From Pseudomonas sp. AFG_SD02_1510_Pfu_092 (lineage in GTDB: Bacteria > Pseudomonadota > Gammaproteobacteria > Pseudomonadales > Pseudomonadaceae), in NCBI RefSeq assembly GCF_003331055.1, contig NZ_PUQD01000054.1:1-38614 (forward strand): a stretch of DNA of 38,614 nt. Direction: 5' to 3'. The translations under genes were made by a program, and so were the position numbers. The notes below the pieces were generated by a model. That model saw only the letters and a program-made list of their open reading frames with translations, searched no databases and had not been told where the DNA came from. Below, in pieces: positions 7,862 to 15,203 of this stretch (positions are counted from its first letter, which is position 1; each line of letters begins with the position of its first letter).

Positions 7862-8262
7862 TGGGGCTGCTCTGCAGCCCATCGCCGGCAAGCCAGCTCC
7901 CACAGGTACTGCACAAGGCTTGAGGTCGATGCTGTTGATGTGGGAGCAACTGTCTCGATCAATTTCCAAAAACTGGCGCGATCCCTGTGGGAGCGGCCGT
8001 GGCCGCGAACACCGGCGCAGCCGGTGCCATCCCTCGCGTCGCCTGCTTCGCGGGTGAACCCGCTCCCACATGGGGCTGCGTATGCCTCGGGCTTACGCTG
8101 AAACCTGCGGCTTTAGCCGCGAACACCGGCGCAGCCGGTGCCCACCACATCGTCTGCTTCGCGGGCTTGCCCGCTCCCACATGGGCTGCGTATGCCTCGG
8201 GCTTGCGCTGAAACCTGTGGGAGCTGGCTTGCCGGCGATGGGCCGCAAAGCGGCCCCAAGAT
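7862..8262. repeat. REP cluster of mixed classes filling a 442-base gap
   Basis: The space between the serine hydrolase and acyl-CoA dehydrogenase-like genes is almost wholly REP DNA. Outer GCCGGCAAGCCAGC-stem elements lie at about 7863-7905 and, inverted, at 8215-8260. Between them are GCGGCC/GGCCGC, GCGGGT/ACCCGC and GCGGGC/GCCCGC stem elements and a 114-base duplication. I see no gene in it, and short frames that cross it are repeat artefacts. Confidence 0.85.
8002..8228. repeat. Imperfect tandem duplication, period 114 bases
   Basis: Two units, 8002-8115 and 8116-8228, each begin GCCGCGAACACCGGCGCAGC, pass through a GCTTCGCGGG REP and continue with GGGCTGCGTATGCCTCGGGC. They differ by scattered substitutions and in the REP stem. 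Confidence 0.85.
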
Positions 8263-8291
8263 TCATGGAATCACACAAGCCTGACAGGCAT

Positions 8292-9179
8292 TCATGACAA
8301 TCCCGCAGCAGCCCAGGCCTTGTTCAGCCGCTTGTCCCGCGCCGCTGCCGCCAGCGCCATCACGCCCTGGTCACGCTGCCAGATCTGCGCCCACTGCACC
8401 GGCCCCGCCGCCAGTGCGGCCTCGATCTCCCCCCGCAGCGCCTGGAACTGGGCAAACAACCCACCCAGCAACAAATGGCAGCCAACGCTATCGGCACACT
8501 GCCGGCTGCCTTCGGCACACCCGGCCAACAGCCCAAGCAACTGCAGGCGCAAGGCCTGCGGCCAGGCGCATTCCTGCCCCACGCCATACAGCCACGCCGT
8601 CAACGCGGCAAGCACATACAAGTCCTCCAGCGAGCGGAACGGCTTCACATAGGCATCCCAGCCATCACCGGCCAGCAACTCGCATGCGGCCTGCTCCAGC
8701 ACCAGCCGCCCATGGCCCACCTCGGGCATCAGCGGCAGGGTCGGCAGCGCTTCCAGGGTCACCCCTGGCTCGCCGGGGTAGACCACTGCCAGGCTCAACT
8801 GCGGCGCCGCGCCGGCCGCCTCGCTGCGCGCCGCCACCAGCAGCCATTCCGCCTCCAGGCCGGCGGTGACGAAATCCTTGCTGCCGGTCAGCCGCAAGCC
8901 GTCCAGGCGTGTGCGCATGTCCGCCGGGCGCACGCTGCGCCGCTCGGTGGCACACAAGGCACCGAGGCTCGGCGGGGCACTGGGCCACAGCACCCGCAAG
9001 GCCGCCTGGTAGCCAAGCAGAAACGCCAGGCCCGGGGTCGGCATGGCGCGCCCGCCGAGCACCGCCAGTTCGAACGGCGCAACCGGGCCAAGGCGCTCAC
9101 GCAGCGCGGCATAGGTCTCGCCCAGGGTGCCCGCCAGCGCTTGGCGCAGCGGGTCGTTGAGTCGTTGCAACCAGGCCAT
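8292..9179 (-). CDS. Short acyl-CoA dehydrogenase-like protein
   Basis: A 295-residue protein related to acyl-CoA dehydrogenases. The clearest part is the middle flavin-domain strand GLRLTGSKDFVTAGLEAEWLL, which matches the family's GWxLxGxKxxxTxG region; a helical C-terminal part follows. At 295 residues it is about 80-90 residues shorter than usual (around 380), and I cannot identify the catalytic Glu, so it may be a non-canonical or regulatory homologue. It is divergent from olsBA across a 160-base region with a perfect 10-base inverted repeat. A role in lipid metabolism is inference from context. Confidence 0.72.
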   Translation of the reverse strand: MAWLQRLNDPLRQALAGTLGETYAALRERLGPVAPFELAVLGGRAMPTPGLAFLLGYQAALRVLWPSAPPSLGALCATERRSVRPADMRTRLDGLRLTGSKDFVTAGLEAEWLLVAARSEAAGAAPQLSLAVVYPGEPGVTLEALPTLPLMPEVGHGRLVLEQAACELLAGDGWDAYVKPFRSLEDLYVLAALTAWLYGVGQECAWPQALRLQLLGLLAGCAEGSRQCADSVGCHLLLGGLFAQFQALRGEIEAALAAGPVQWAQIWQRDQGVMALAAAARDKRLNKAWAAAGLS

Positions 9180-9219
9180 CGGTCGGCTCCTTGCTGAAAG
9201 CTTTTCAGTGAAGGCTCAG

Positions 9220-9274
9220 GGGGTGTCACGCAAGCATCACCAAAGATTCACAGGGGTGACACCCCGTCTACCTA
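9220..9274. promoter_or_regulatory. Inverted repeat and candidate promoter between acyl-CoA dehydrogenase-like gene and olsB
   Basis: Perfect 10-base arms GGGGTGTCAC (9220-9229) and GTGACACCCC (9256-9265) are separated by 26 bases. A -35-like TTCACA (9247-9252) and -10-like TACCTA (9269-9274), spacer 16, point toward olsB, so the right arm would lie within the spacer. This looks like a paired operator; the regulator is unknown. Confidence 0.5.
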
Positions 9275-9339
9275 GGCTGACTTTGCACAACAAAGCCGAC
9301 CGGCCGCAACCCTTCATGGCTGGCTTATGGAGACTCGTA

Positions 9340-10095
9340 ATGACTCGGATCGCTCACGCTGGCGACAACAGCACCGAACGCCGTCTGCAAGCCGAACGCC
9401 TGATTGGCGCGGCGGCCCTGCAAGAAGCCCAGGCCTTGCGCTACAAAGTGTTCAGCGCCGAATTCAAGGCCAGGCTCAAAGGTGCCGAGCAGGGCCTGGA
9501 CATGGACGACTACGACGTGCACTGCCGCCACATCGGCGTACGCGACCTGAGCACCGGCGAACTGGTGGCCACCACCCGCCTGCTCGACCACCAGGCCGCC
9601 AGCAGCCTGGGCCGCTTCTATAGCGAAGAAGAATTCAGCTTGCACGGTCTGCGGCAGCTGCAGGGGCCGATCCTCGAGTTGGGCCGCACCTGCGTGGCAG
9701 CCGACTACCGTAACGGCGGCACCATCGCGGTGCTCTGGGGCGAACTGGCCGAAGTGCTCAACGAAGGCCGCTACAGCTACCTGATGGGCTGCGCCAGCAT
9801 TCCCATGCAGGATGGCGGGGTGCAGGCGCACGCGGTGATGCAGCGCCTGCGCGAGCGTTACCTGTGCACCGAGCACCTGCGTGCCGAACCGAAGAACCCG
9901 CTGCCCAAGCTGGCCCTGCCAGGCAACGTCATCGCCGAAATGCCACCGCTGCTCAAGGCCTACATGCGCCTGGGCGCGAAAATTTGCGGCGAGCCGTGCT
10001 GGGACGAAGACTTCCAGGTGGCCGATGTGTTCATCCTGCTCAAGCGCGACGAGCTGTGCCCGCGCTACGCCCGCCACTTCAAGGCAGCGGTCTGA
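9340..10095 (+). CDS. olsB: L-ornithine N-alpha-acyltransferase, ornithine lipid synthesis step 1
   Basis: Transfers a 3-hydroxyacyl chain from acyl carrier protein to the alpha-amino group of ornithine, giving lyso-ornithine lipid. The 251-residue protein has the OlsB/hemolysin-like GNAT signature: EAQALRYKVFSAEFKA near the N-terminus, then DLSTGELVATTRLL and the core LELGRTCVAADYRNGGTI. The start at 9340 is the ATG that begins the family N-terminus; a longer in-frame extension covers the promoter region and is rejected. The stop codon overlaps the ATG of olsA (TGATG), so the two are coupled. Family assignment is strong; the lipid product is inferred from the olsBA pairing. Confidence 0.9.
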   Translation: MTRIAHAGDNSTERRLQAERLIGAAALQEAQALRYKVFSAEFKARLKGAEQGLDMDDYDVHCRHIGVRDLSTGELVATTRLLDHQAASSLGRFYSEEEFSLHGLRQLQGPILELGRTCVAADYRNGGTIAVLWGELAEVLNEGRYSYLMGCASIPMQDGGVQAHAVMQRLRERYLCTEHLRAEPKNPLPKLALPGNVIAEMPPLLKAYMRLGAKICGEPCWDEDFQVADVFILLKRDELCPRYARHFKAAV

Positions 10096-10883
10096 TGCCG
10101 AAGCTGCGGGTACTGGCCCGCCTGCTGCGATTGTTGCTGGTATTGCTGCTGGGCATGTTGATGGCCAGCGTGATCGCCGTAGGCGATCGCCTGGGGGTCA
10201 AGGCGCCGCTCGAACGCCGCCAGCGCTGGACGTGCCTGTTCATGCAGCGCCTGGTCGCCGCCCTGCCCTTCGATGTGCGGGTGGTCGGCGCGCTGCCCCA
10301 GCGGCCGATGCTGTGGGTCAGCAACCACGTGTCCTGGACCGATATCCCGCTGCTTGGCATGCTGTCGCCGCTGTCGTTCCTGTCCAAGGCAGAAGTGCGC
10401 CACTGGCCGCTGGCCGGCTGGCTGGCGGAAAAAGCCGGCACGCTGTTCATTCGCCGCGGCGGTGGCGACAGTCAGCGCCTGCGCGAGCAGATTGCCGGGC
10501 GCCTGGGCCTGGCCCATCCACTGCTGATCTTCCCCGAAGGCACCACGACCAGCGGGCGCAGCCTGCGCACCTTCCACGGCCGCCTGCTGGCGGGCGCCAT
10601 CGAGCGTGGCGTGGCGGTGCAGCCGGTGGCCATCCAGTACTTGCGCGATGGCCAGATCGACCCGATTGCGCCATTCGTCGGTGACGACGACCTGGTGTCG
10701 CACCTGCTGCGCCTGTTCGCCCTGCCACGGGGTCAGGTGCGCATTCACCTGCTGCAACCGATCGGCAGCGTCGGCAAGGAGCGAGCGGTGCTGGCGTTGC
10801 AGGCGCAGCAGGCCATTCACCTGGCGTTGTTCGGGGTAGAGGAGATCGCAATGGCGCCACGGCGGCAGGCGCGGGCAGCCTGA
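10095..10883 (+). CDS. olsA: Lyso-ornithine lipid O-acyltransferase, ornithine lipid synthesis step 2
   Basis: Adds the second acyl chain to lyso-ornithine lipid at the inner membrane. It is a 262-residue PlsC-family acyltransferase with the HX4D motif in NHVSWTDIPLL and the acyl-acceptor motif FPEGTTTSG; an N-terminal hydrophobic segment (LLRLLLVLLLGMLMASVIAV) anchors it. Its ATG overlaps the olsB stop codon. Alone, a PlsC-like protein could be a phosphatidic-acid-forming enzyme; coupling to olsB makes OlsA much more likely. It is followed directly by a REP pair. Confidence 0.88.
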   Translation: MPKLRVLARLLRLLLVLLLGMLMASVIAVGDRLGVKAPLERRQRWTCLFMQRLVAALPFDVRVVGALPQRPMLWVSNHVSWTDIPLLGMLSPLSFLSKAEVRHWPLAGWLAEKAGTLFIRRGGGDSQRLREQIAGRLGLAHPLLIFPEGTTTSGRSLRTFHGRLLAGAIERGVAVQPVAIQYLRDGQIDPIAPFVGDDDLVSHLLRLFALPRGQVRIHLLQPIGSVGKERAVLALQAQQAIHLALFGVEEIAMAPRRQARAA

Positions 10884-10898
10884 AGCCCGGTGTTGCCA

Positions 10899-10982
10899 GT
10901 ACCGGCCTCTTCGCGGGCTTGCCCGCTCCCACAGGATATGCGCGCCCCCCGTGGGAGCGGGCAAGCCCGCGAAGAAGCCAGC
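10899..10982. repeat. Inverted REP pair (GCGGGC-stem class)
   Basis: CCTCTTCGCGGGCTTGCCCG and its mirror, about 20 bases apart, lie between the convergent olsA and acpH genes. Confidence 0.85.
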
Positions 10983-10988
10983 GCAGAA

Positions 10989-11573
10989 CTAACTGTCAGA
11001 CATCCGCCCCACTGCCGCAAACGCCTGCAACTGCGGATAGAACTCACGAAAATCCGCCAACAGCGGCTCATAAAGCCGCTCCAGCTCGCCCATCACCCCA
11101 ACCATCCCCTCCGGCCGCGACAAGCGCCGGGCGATGCCGTTGAACACCTGCTCCAGGGTGGCGAAGTCGCCATACGCACCCAGCCAGTCATCCGCCGCCA
11201 TGAACGGCGCAATCCGCGCCAAGCGCCCCGGCAAGTCAGGCTCCGCCAACAACACCCGATAAAAATCCCCGGTGAATTGCGCCAGCGGCCGCTCGGCATA
11301 ATCCGGCCAGTGCCGCGCCAGGCAATGGTCGAAGAACACATCCAGAACGATCCCGGCAAAACGTCGCCGCTCGCGCGGAAAGCGCGCCAGTGCGGCTAGC
11401 ACCAACGGGTGCTGGTCGGTATAGCTGTCGATCTGCCGATGCAGCCGGATAGCCGCCTCCAGCGCAGGCGGAAAGCGCCCTTCCAGCGAGCCTTTGACGA
11501 AATCGCCATACAGGCTGCCAAGCAGTTGTTGCGGCGCCGGGCCGCCCAGGTGCAGGTGTGCGAGGTAGTTCAT
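10989..11573 (-). CDS. acpH: Acyl carrier protein phosphodiesterase
   Basis: Removes the 4'-phosphopantetheine arm from holo-acyl carrier protein, in the cytoplasm. The 194-residue protein matches the AcpH/DUF479 family over its whole length: MNYLAHLHL start, LLGSLYGDFVKG, RLHRQIDSYTDQHP and VLDVFFDHCLARHW. The His and Asp residues of these segments form the HD-like metal site of the family. It is a single gene, divergent from the ArsR-type regulator over 150 bases that carry repeated ATATCG motifs. Confidence 0.9.
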   Translation of the reverse strand: MNYLAHLHLGGPAPQQLLGSLYGDFVKGSLEGRFPPALEAAIRLHRQIDSYTDQHPLVLAALARFPRERRRFAGIVLDVFFDHCLARHWPDYAERPLAQFTGDFYRVLLAEPDLPGRLARIAPFMAADDWLGAYGDFATLEQVFNGIARRLSRPEGMVGVMGELERLYEPLLADFREFYPQLQAFAAVGRMSDS

Positions 11574-11597
11574 CGGCGCAGTCTAACACCACCAGCC

Positions 11598-11706
11598 GGT
11601 ATATCGTTATAACGCGATATAGCGATTCGCACTGAGCTCAGAACCTCTTGGTATTGGTATATCGGTAAACCACGATTTACATTTCGTTCCATCGCGATAT
11701 ACCGCT
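11598..11706. promoter_or_regulatory. ATATCG-repeat operator region between acpH and ArsR-type gene
   Basis: AT-rich island in otherwise GC-rich DNA. GGTATATCG occurs at 11598-11606 and 11656-11664, with the inverse CGATATACC at 11695-11703. ATATCG/CGATAT also form a dyad at 11601-11620. Winged-helix dimers bind such dyads, so these are probable sites for the adjacent ArsR-type protein. Confidence 0.6.
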
Positions 11707-11723
11707 ACAACGAGCCTCAACCC

Positions 11724-12026
11724 ATGCCTCTCGATCTCGACGAAATCATGAAAGCGCTGGCCCACCCGGTCAGGCGAGAAATCCTCAGCTGGCTGAAGGA
11801 CCCGGCAGCGCAGTTCCCCGACCAGTACCACAGCACCGAGAACGGTGTCTGTGCCGGGCAGATCGACCAACGCTGCGGCCTGTCGCAGTCGACCGTCTCC
11901 GCCCACCTGGCCACCCTGCAGCGCGCCGGGCTGATCAACAGCCAGAAGATCGGCCAATGGCACTTTTTCAAACGCAACGAAGCCACCATCCAGGCATTCA
12001 TCGAACAGTTGCGCCAAACACTCTGA
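11724..12026 (+). CDS. ArsR-family winged-helix regulator
   Basis: A 100-residue transcription regulator with the ArsR winged-helix fold: helix LDEIMKALAHPVRREILSWL, recognition region CGLSQSTVSAHLATLQRAGL and wing QKIGQWHFFKRNE. The classical ELCVCDL metal site is absent. Instead Cys43 (NGVCAGQ) and Cys51 (QRCGLS) flank the start of the recognition helix, where oxidation or alkylation could affect DNA binding. It precedes xenB by 17 bases and surely shares its transcript. The repeated ATATCG motifs just upstream suggest autorepression, released by an electrophile or oxidant; that trigger is inference. Confidence 0.85.
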   Translation: MPLDLDEIMKALAHPVRREILSWLKDPAAQFPDQYHSTENGVCAGQIDQRCGLSQSTVSAHLATLQRAGLINSQKIGQWHFFKRNEATIQAFIEQLRQTL

Positions 12027-12043
12027 ACAGGCAGGTATCCGTC

Positions 12044-13093
12044 ATGACCACGCTTTTCGATCCGATCACCCTGGGCGACCTGCAACTGCCCAACCGCATC
12101 ATCATGGCCCCACTCACCCGCTGCCGGGCCGACGAAGGTCGCGTGCCCAATGCGCTGATGGCCGAGTACTACGTGCAGCGCGCCAGCGCCGGGCTGATTC
12201 TCAGCGAGGCGACCTCGGTCAGCCCAATGGGCGTCGGCTACCCCGACACCCCAGGCATCTGGAACGACCAGCAGGTGCGCGGCTGGCACAACGTCACCCA
12301 GGCCGTGCACGGCGCTGGCGGGCGCATTTTCCTGCAACTGTGGCACGTTGGCCGTATCTCCCACCCCAGCTACCTCAAGGGTGAGCTGCCAGTAGCGCCC
12401 AGCGCGATCCAGGCCAAAGGCCATGTCAGCCTGGTGCGCCCGCTGAGCGATTACCCGACCCCGCGTGCCTTGGAAACCGAAGAAATCGCCGACATCGTCG
12501 AGGCCTACCGCAGCGGTGCCGAGAACGCCAAGGCGGCCGGCTTCGACGGCGTGGAGATCCACGGCGCCAACGGCTACCTGCTGGACCAGTTTCTGCAAAG
12601 CAGCACCAACCAGCGCACCGACCGCTACGGCGGCTCGCTGGAGAACCGTGCGCGCCTGCTGCTGGAAGTGACCGATGCGGCCATCGAGGTGTGGGGCGCG
12701 AACCGTGTTGGCGTGCACCTGGCGCCACGTGCCGATGCGCATGACATGGGCGATGCCGACCGCGCCGCCACCTTTACCTATGTGGCCCGCGAGCTGGGCA
12801 AACGAGGCATTGCCTTCATCTGCTCGCGCGAACGCGAGGCCGATGACAGCATCGGGCCATTGATCAAGGAGGCGTTCGGCGGCCCGTACATCGTCAACGA
12901 ACGGTTCGACAAGGCCAGTGCCAACGCGGCGCTGGCCAGTGGCAAGGCGGATGCGGTGGCGTTTGGCGTACCGTTCATCGCCAACCCTGATCTGCCGGCA
13001 CGGCTGGCGGCGGATGCACCATTGAACGAGGCTCGGCCAGAGACTTTCTATGGCAAGGGGCCGGTCGGGTACATCGATTACCCGCGGTTGTGA
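12044..13093 (+). CDS. xenB: Xenobiotic reductase B-like, old yellow enzyme family
   Basis: An FMN-dependent NAD(P)H:ene/nitro-reductase of the old yellow enzyme family; family members reduce nitrate esters, nitroaromatics and activated alkenes. The 349-residue protein carries the OYE signatures: MAPLTRCRAD (FMN), IFLQLWHVGRISHP, GFDGVEIHGANGYLLDQF with the substrate-binding His-x-x-Asn pair, and TDRYGGSLENR. Length and wording match P. putida XenB as I remember it. The start at 12044 is the ATG of the family N-terminus; a longer in-frame reading overlaps the ArsR-type gene and is rejected. It is the second gene of a regulator-enzyme operon. Confidence 0.92.
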   Translation: MTTLFDPITLGDLQLPNRIIMAPLTRCRADEGRVPNALMAEYYVQRASAGLILSEATSVSPMGVGYPDTPGIWNDQQVRGWHNVTQAVHGAGGRIFLQLWHVGRISHPSYLKGELPVAPSAIQAKGHVSLVRPLSDYPTPRALETEEIADIVEAYRSGAENAKAAGFDGVEIHGANGYLLDQFLQSSTNQRTDRYGGSLENRARLLLEVTDAAIEVWGANRVGVHLAPRADAHDMGDADRAATFTYVARELGKRGIAFICSREREADDSIGPLIKEAFGGPYIVNERFDKASANAALASGKADAVAFGVPFIANPDLPARLAADAPLNEARPETFYGKGPVGYIDYPRL

Positions 13094-13096
13094 TCA

Positions 13097-13198
13097 GCGG
13101 CCATTCGCGGGCACGCCCGCTCCCACAGGGTCGGCACAGTCTTCAAGCTTGTCGCTGTACTTGTGGGAGCGGGCAAACCCGCGAAAAAGCCTCAGCGG
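13097..13198. repeat. Inverted REP pair (GCGGGC-stem class)
   Basis: TTCGCGGGCACGCCCGCTCC and GGAGCGGGCAAACCCGCGAA flank about 45 bases between the convergent xenB and coiled-coil genes. Stem mismatches (GCACGC, CAAACC) show this copy is decaying. Confidence 0.8.
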
Positions 13199-13201
13199 AT
13201 T

Positions 13202-14071
13202 TCAGGGCCGGGCGTTGATCTGCTGCTGCAGGTTCTGCACCTGGCTCTGCAGGGTATTCAGGTTGCGCGTGGTCTGCGCCCGGAAGGCGTCGAACTCCTG
13301 CACCGAAGCACCGCTGGACGCTGCCGCAGCCGGGCGGTTGTCGAGCTGGCTCTTGAGCACCAGGATGTCCTGCTCCAGGTCCTGAATGGCCGCGCTCGGG
13401 TTGCCCTGCTTCTTCAGCGCCGCCACCTCGCTGCCCAGGCTCTTGAGTTGCCCGTCCAGTTTGGCGCCATCCACCTGCGCGGCCTTCAGTGCGGCAACCT
13501 GCTCGCTCAGGCCCTTGAACTGGCTATCCAGCTTGCCGCCATCGACCTGGCCCGAGCGCAACGCCGCCAGCTCGCCATTCACCTGCTTCAATTGCGCCTG
13601 CAACTGGCTTTGCAGCTCGGTCACCGCCTTCTGCTGGGTACGGGTATCGGCCAACACCTGCTCCAGGCGCTTGCCCAGGTCGCCGGTCTGCCCGGCCACG
13701 CCCTGCTGCAACTGGCGCAGCTGCAGTTTCAGTGCCTCGCTGCTGGTAGTGACGCCAGACTCGCTGGCCGCCACCTTGCCGCTGATCGCCTGCAGGCGCC
13801 CGGCCGCCTCTTCGCTGATACGGGCGAAGCTTTCCTGGGTGGCCACCAGCTGCTGCTCCATCAGCGAGATCTGCTGGAAACTCCACCAGCCAAGGCCCGC
13901 CAAAGCGATGAACGAAGCCCCGAGCAATGCCCACAGCGGCGCCGTGCTGGCACCACGGACGGCCTTCTGGCGGCTGCGCACCACGTGCGCCGGCATCAGT
14001 TCGTCATCGTCGTGGGTACCTGCCCGCAGGGTAGGCACATCATCGTAGTCATCGTGAGCATGGTTACGCAT
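13202..14071 (-). CDS. Single-pass membrane protein with periplasmic coiled coil and 24-residue repeats
   Basis: A 289-residue protein of unknown function. An acidic N-terminal cytoplasmic part (DDYDD, THDDDEL) is followed by one transmembrane helix at about 46-69 (ALLGASFIALAGLGWW) and then a long Gln/Leu/Ala-rich coiled coil to the C-terminus. Residues 168-191 and 192-215 are two copies of a 24-residue unit with core QVDGxKLDxQxKxL, and a third copy begins at 216. The ATG at 14071 is chosen over a TTG nine codons upstream. It is 87 bases from the end of the SDR gene, same strand. The layout suggests a spacer or scaffold in the periplasm; homologues are sometimes called ATPase, but I see no Walker motif. 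Confidence 0.78.
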   Translation of the reverse strand: MRNHAHDDYDDVPTLRAGTHDDDELMPAHVVRSRQKAVRGASTAPLWALLGASFIALAGLGWWSFQQISLMEQQLVATQESFARISEEAAGRLQAISGKVAASESGVTTSSEALKLQLRQLQQGVAGQTGDLGKRLEQVLADTRTQQKAVTELQSQLQAQLKQVNGELAALRSGQVDGGKLDSQFKGLSEQVAALKAAQVDGAKLDGQLKSLGSEVAALKKQGNPSAAIQDLEQDILVLKSQLDNRPAAAASSGASVQEFDAFRAQTTRNLNTLQSQVQNLQQQINARP

Positions 14072-14158
14072 GGATACATTCAACCGCGGTAGTCGCAAAG
14101 AGGCACGAGTATAAACCGCCAGCGCGGCGCATTGATGACCATTGTCGGCCCGGCGGTA

Positions 14159-15154
14159 TCACTGCCCGGGCGGCTGGTGCTTCCACCAGCCACAGAATTC
14201 ATCCAGCGCCGTCCACAGGCTGACCTTGGGCTGGTAGTCCAGGTACTGCCGGGCGCGGCTGATATCCAGGGTGAAATCGCGGCTCATCACCTGCATGCCC
14301 AGGCGCGACAGGGTCGGCTGCGGGCGCCCCGGCCACAACAGGCACGCCGCCTCGTTCAGCGCGGCCAGGCTGTAGGCCAGGCCGTAGGACCGGTAACGCG
14401 TCACCTGCGGCAGCTGCATCTGGCGCATCACGTAGTTGACCACGTCCCACAGCGGCAGCGGCTGGCCGTTGCTGATGTTGTAGGCCTGGCCCAGCGCCCG
14501 GTCGTCGGCGAGCAGAGCACTGAGCAGCGCTTCGTTGAGGTTGTGCACGCTGGTGAAATCGACTTTGTTCAGGCCGTTGCCGATGATCGCCACGCGGCCC
14601 TTGCGCTGCATCTGCATCAGCCGCGGAAAGATGCTGGCATCGCCGGCGCCAGTGACGAAAAGCGGGCGCAGCGCCAGCACCTCGAGGCCGAACTCCTGGG
14701 CGCCGAAGACTTTCTGCTCGGCCAGGTGCTTGGTCTGCCCGTAGTGGTCGTGGAAGCGGCGCGGTACCTGGTCTTCGCGGATGTCCAGGCGTGAGCGGCC
14801 ATTGAAGTAGATCGACGGCGAGGACAGGTGCACCAGACGTCGCACGTGTTCCTTCAGGCAGCCTTCGACCACGTTCTCGGTGACCACCACATTGCCTTGG
14901 TAGAAATCCTGGTAACGCCCCCAGTTGCCCACCGCGCCGGCACAGTGCACCACGGCCTCGACACCCTGGCACAGGCGGCGCGCCAGCTCGGCATCGCCGA
15001 GGTCGCCGGGGATGAACTGGGCGCCGCGCCTGACCAGGTGCTCGACCCCTTCGGCGCGGCGGCCGCTGACCCGCACATCCAGGCCCTGCTCCAGGGCAAA
15101 GCGCGCAAACCGCCCGCCGATGAAGCCACTCGCGCCGGTGACCAGAATTCGCAT
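14159..15154 (-). CDS. NAD-dependent epimerase/dehydratase, extended SDR family
   Basis: A 331-residue extended short-chain dehydrogenase. The NAD-binding GxxGxxG is residues 7-13 (GASGFIG), and the catalytic Tyr138-x-x-x-Lys142 is in HYGQTKHLAEQ; a Ser cluster (LSSPSIYF) supplies the third catalytic residue. The closest recognisable groups are 3-beta-hydroxysteroid dehydrogenase/isomerase-like and sugar-epimerase-like enzymes; the substrate cannot be named. The ATG at 15154 has GGAG upstream and begins the Rossmann strand at once, so an 11-residue longer start is rejected. It lies 49 bases downstream of argP on the same strand. Confidence 0.85.
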   Translation of the reverse strand: MRILVTGASGFIGGRFARFALEQGLDVRVSGRRAEGVEHLVRRGAQFIPGDLGDAELARRLCQGVEAVVHCAGAVGNWGRYQDFYQGNVVVTENVVEGCLKEHVRRLVHLSSPSIYFNGRSRLDIREDQVPRRFHDHYGQTKHLAEQKVFGAQEFGLEVLALRPLFVTGAGDASIFPRLMQMQRKGRVAIIGNGLNKVDFTSVHNLNEALLSALLADDRALGQAYNISNGQPLPLWDVVNYVMRQMQLPQVTRYRSYGLAYSLAALNEAACLLWPGRPQPTLSRLGMQVMSRDFTLDISRARQYLDYQPKVSLWTALDEFCGWWKHQPPGQ

Positions 15155-15203
15155 GTAAGACTCCGTCTTGCCAGATTTCAGATGCAACTGACGCCAGCCG
15201 CCG

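Noticed and set aside
7850..8071. N-terminal extension of the serine hydrolase (74 more residues)
   Set aside because: The extension is translated REP sequence; a signal peptide and RBS mark the start at 7849/7846.
7862..8262. Possible CRISPR array or phage attachment site in the repeat cluster
   Set aside because: Repeats are inverted REP hairpins and one tandem duplication, without regular spacers, cas genes or an integrase.
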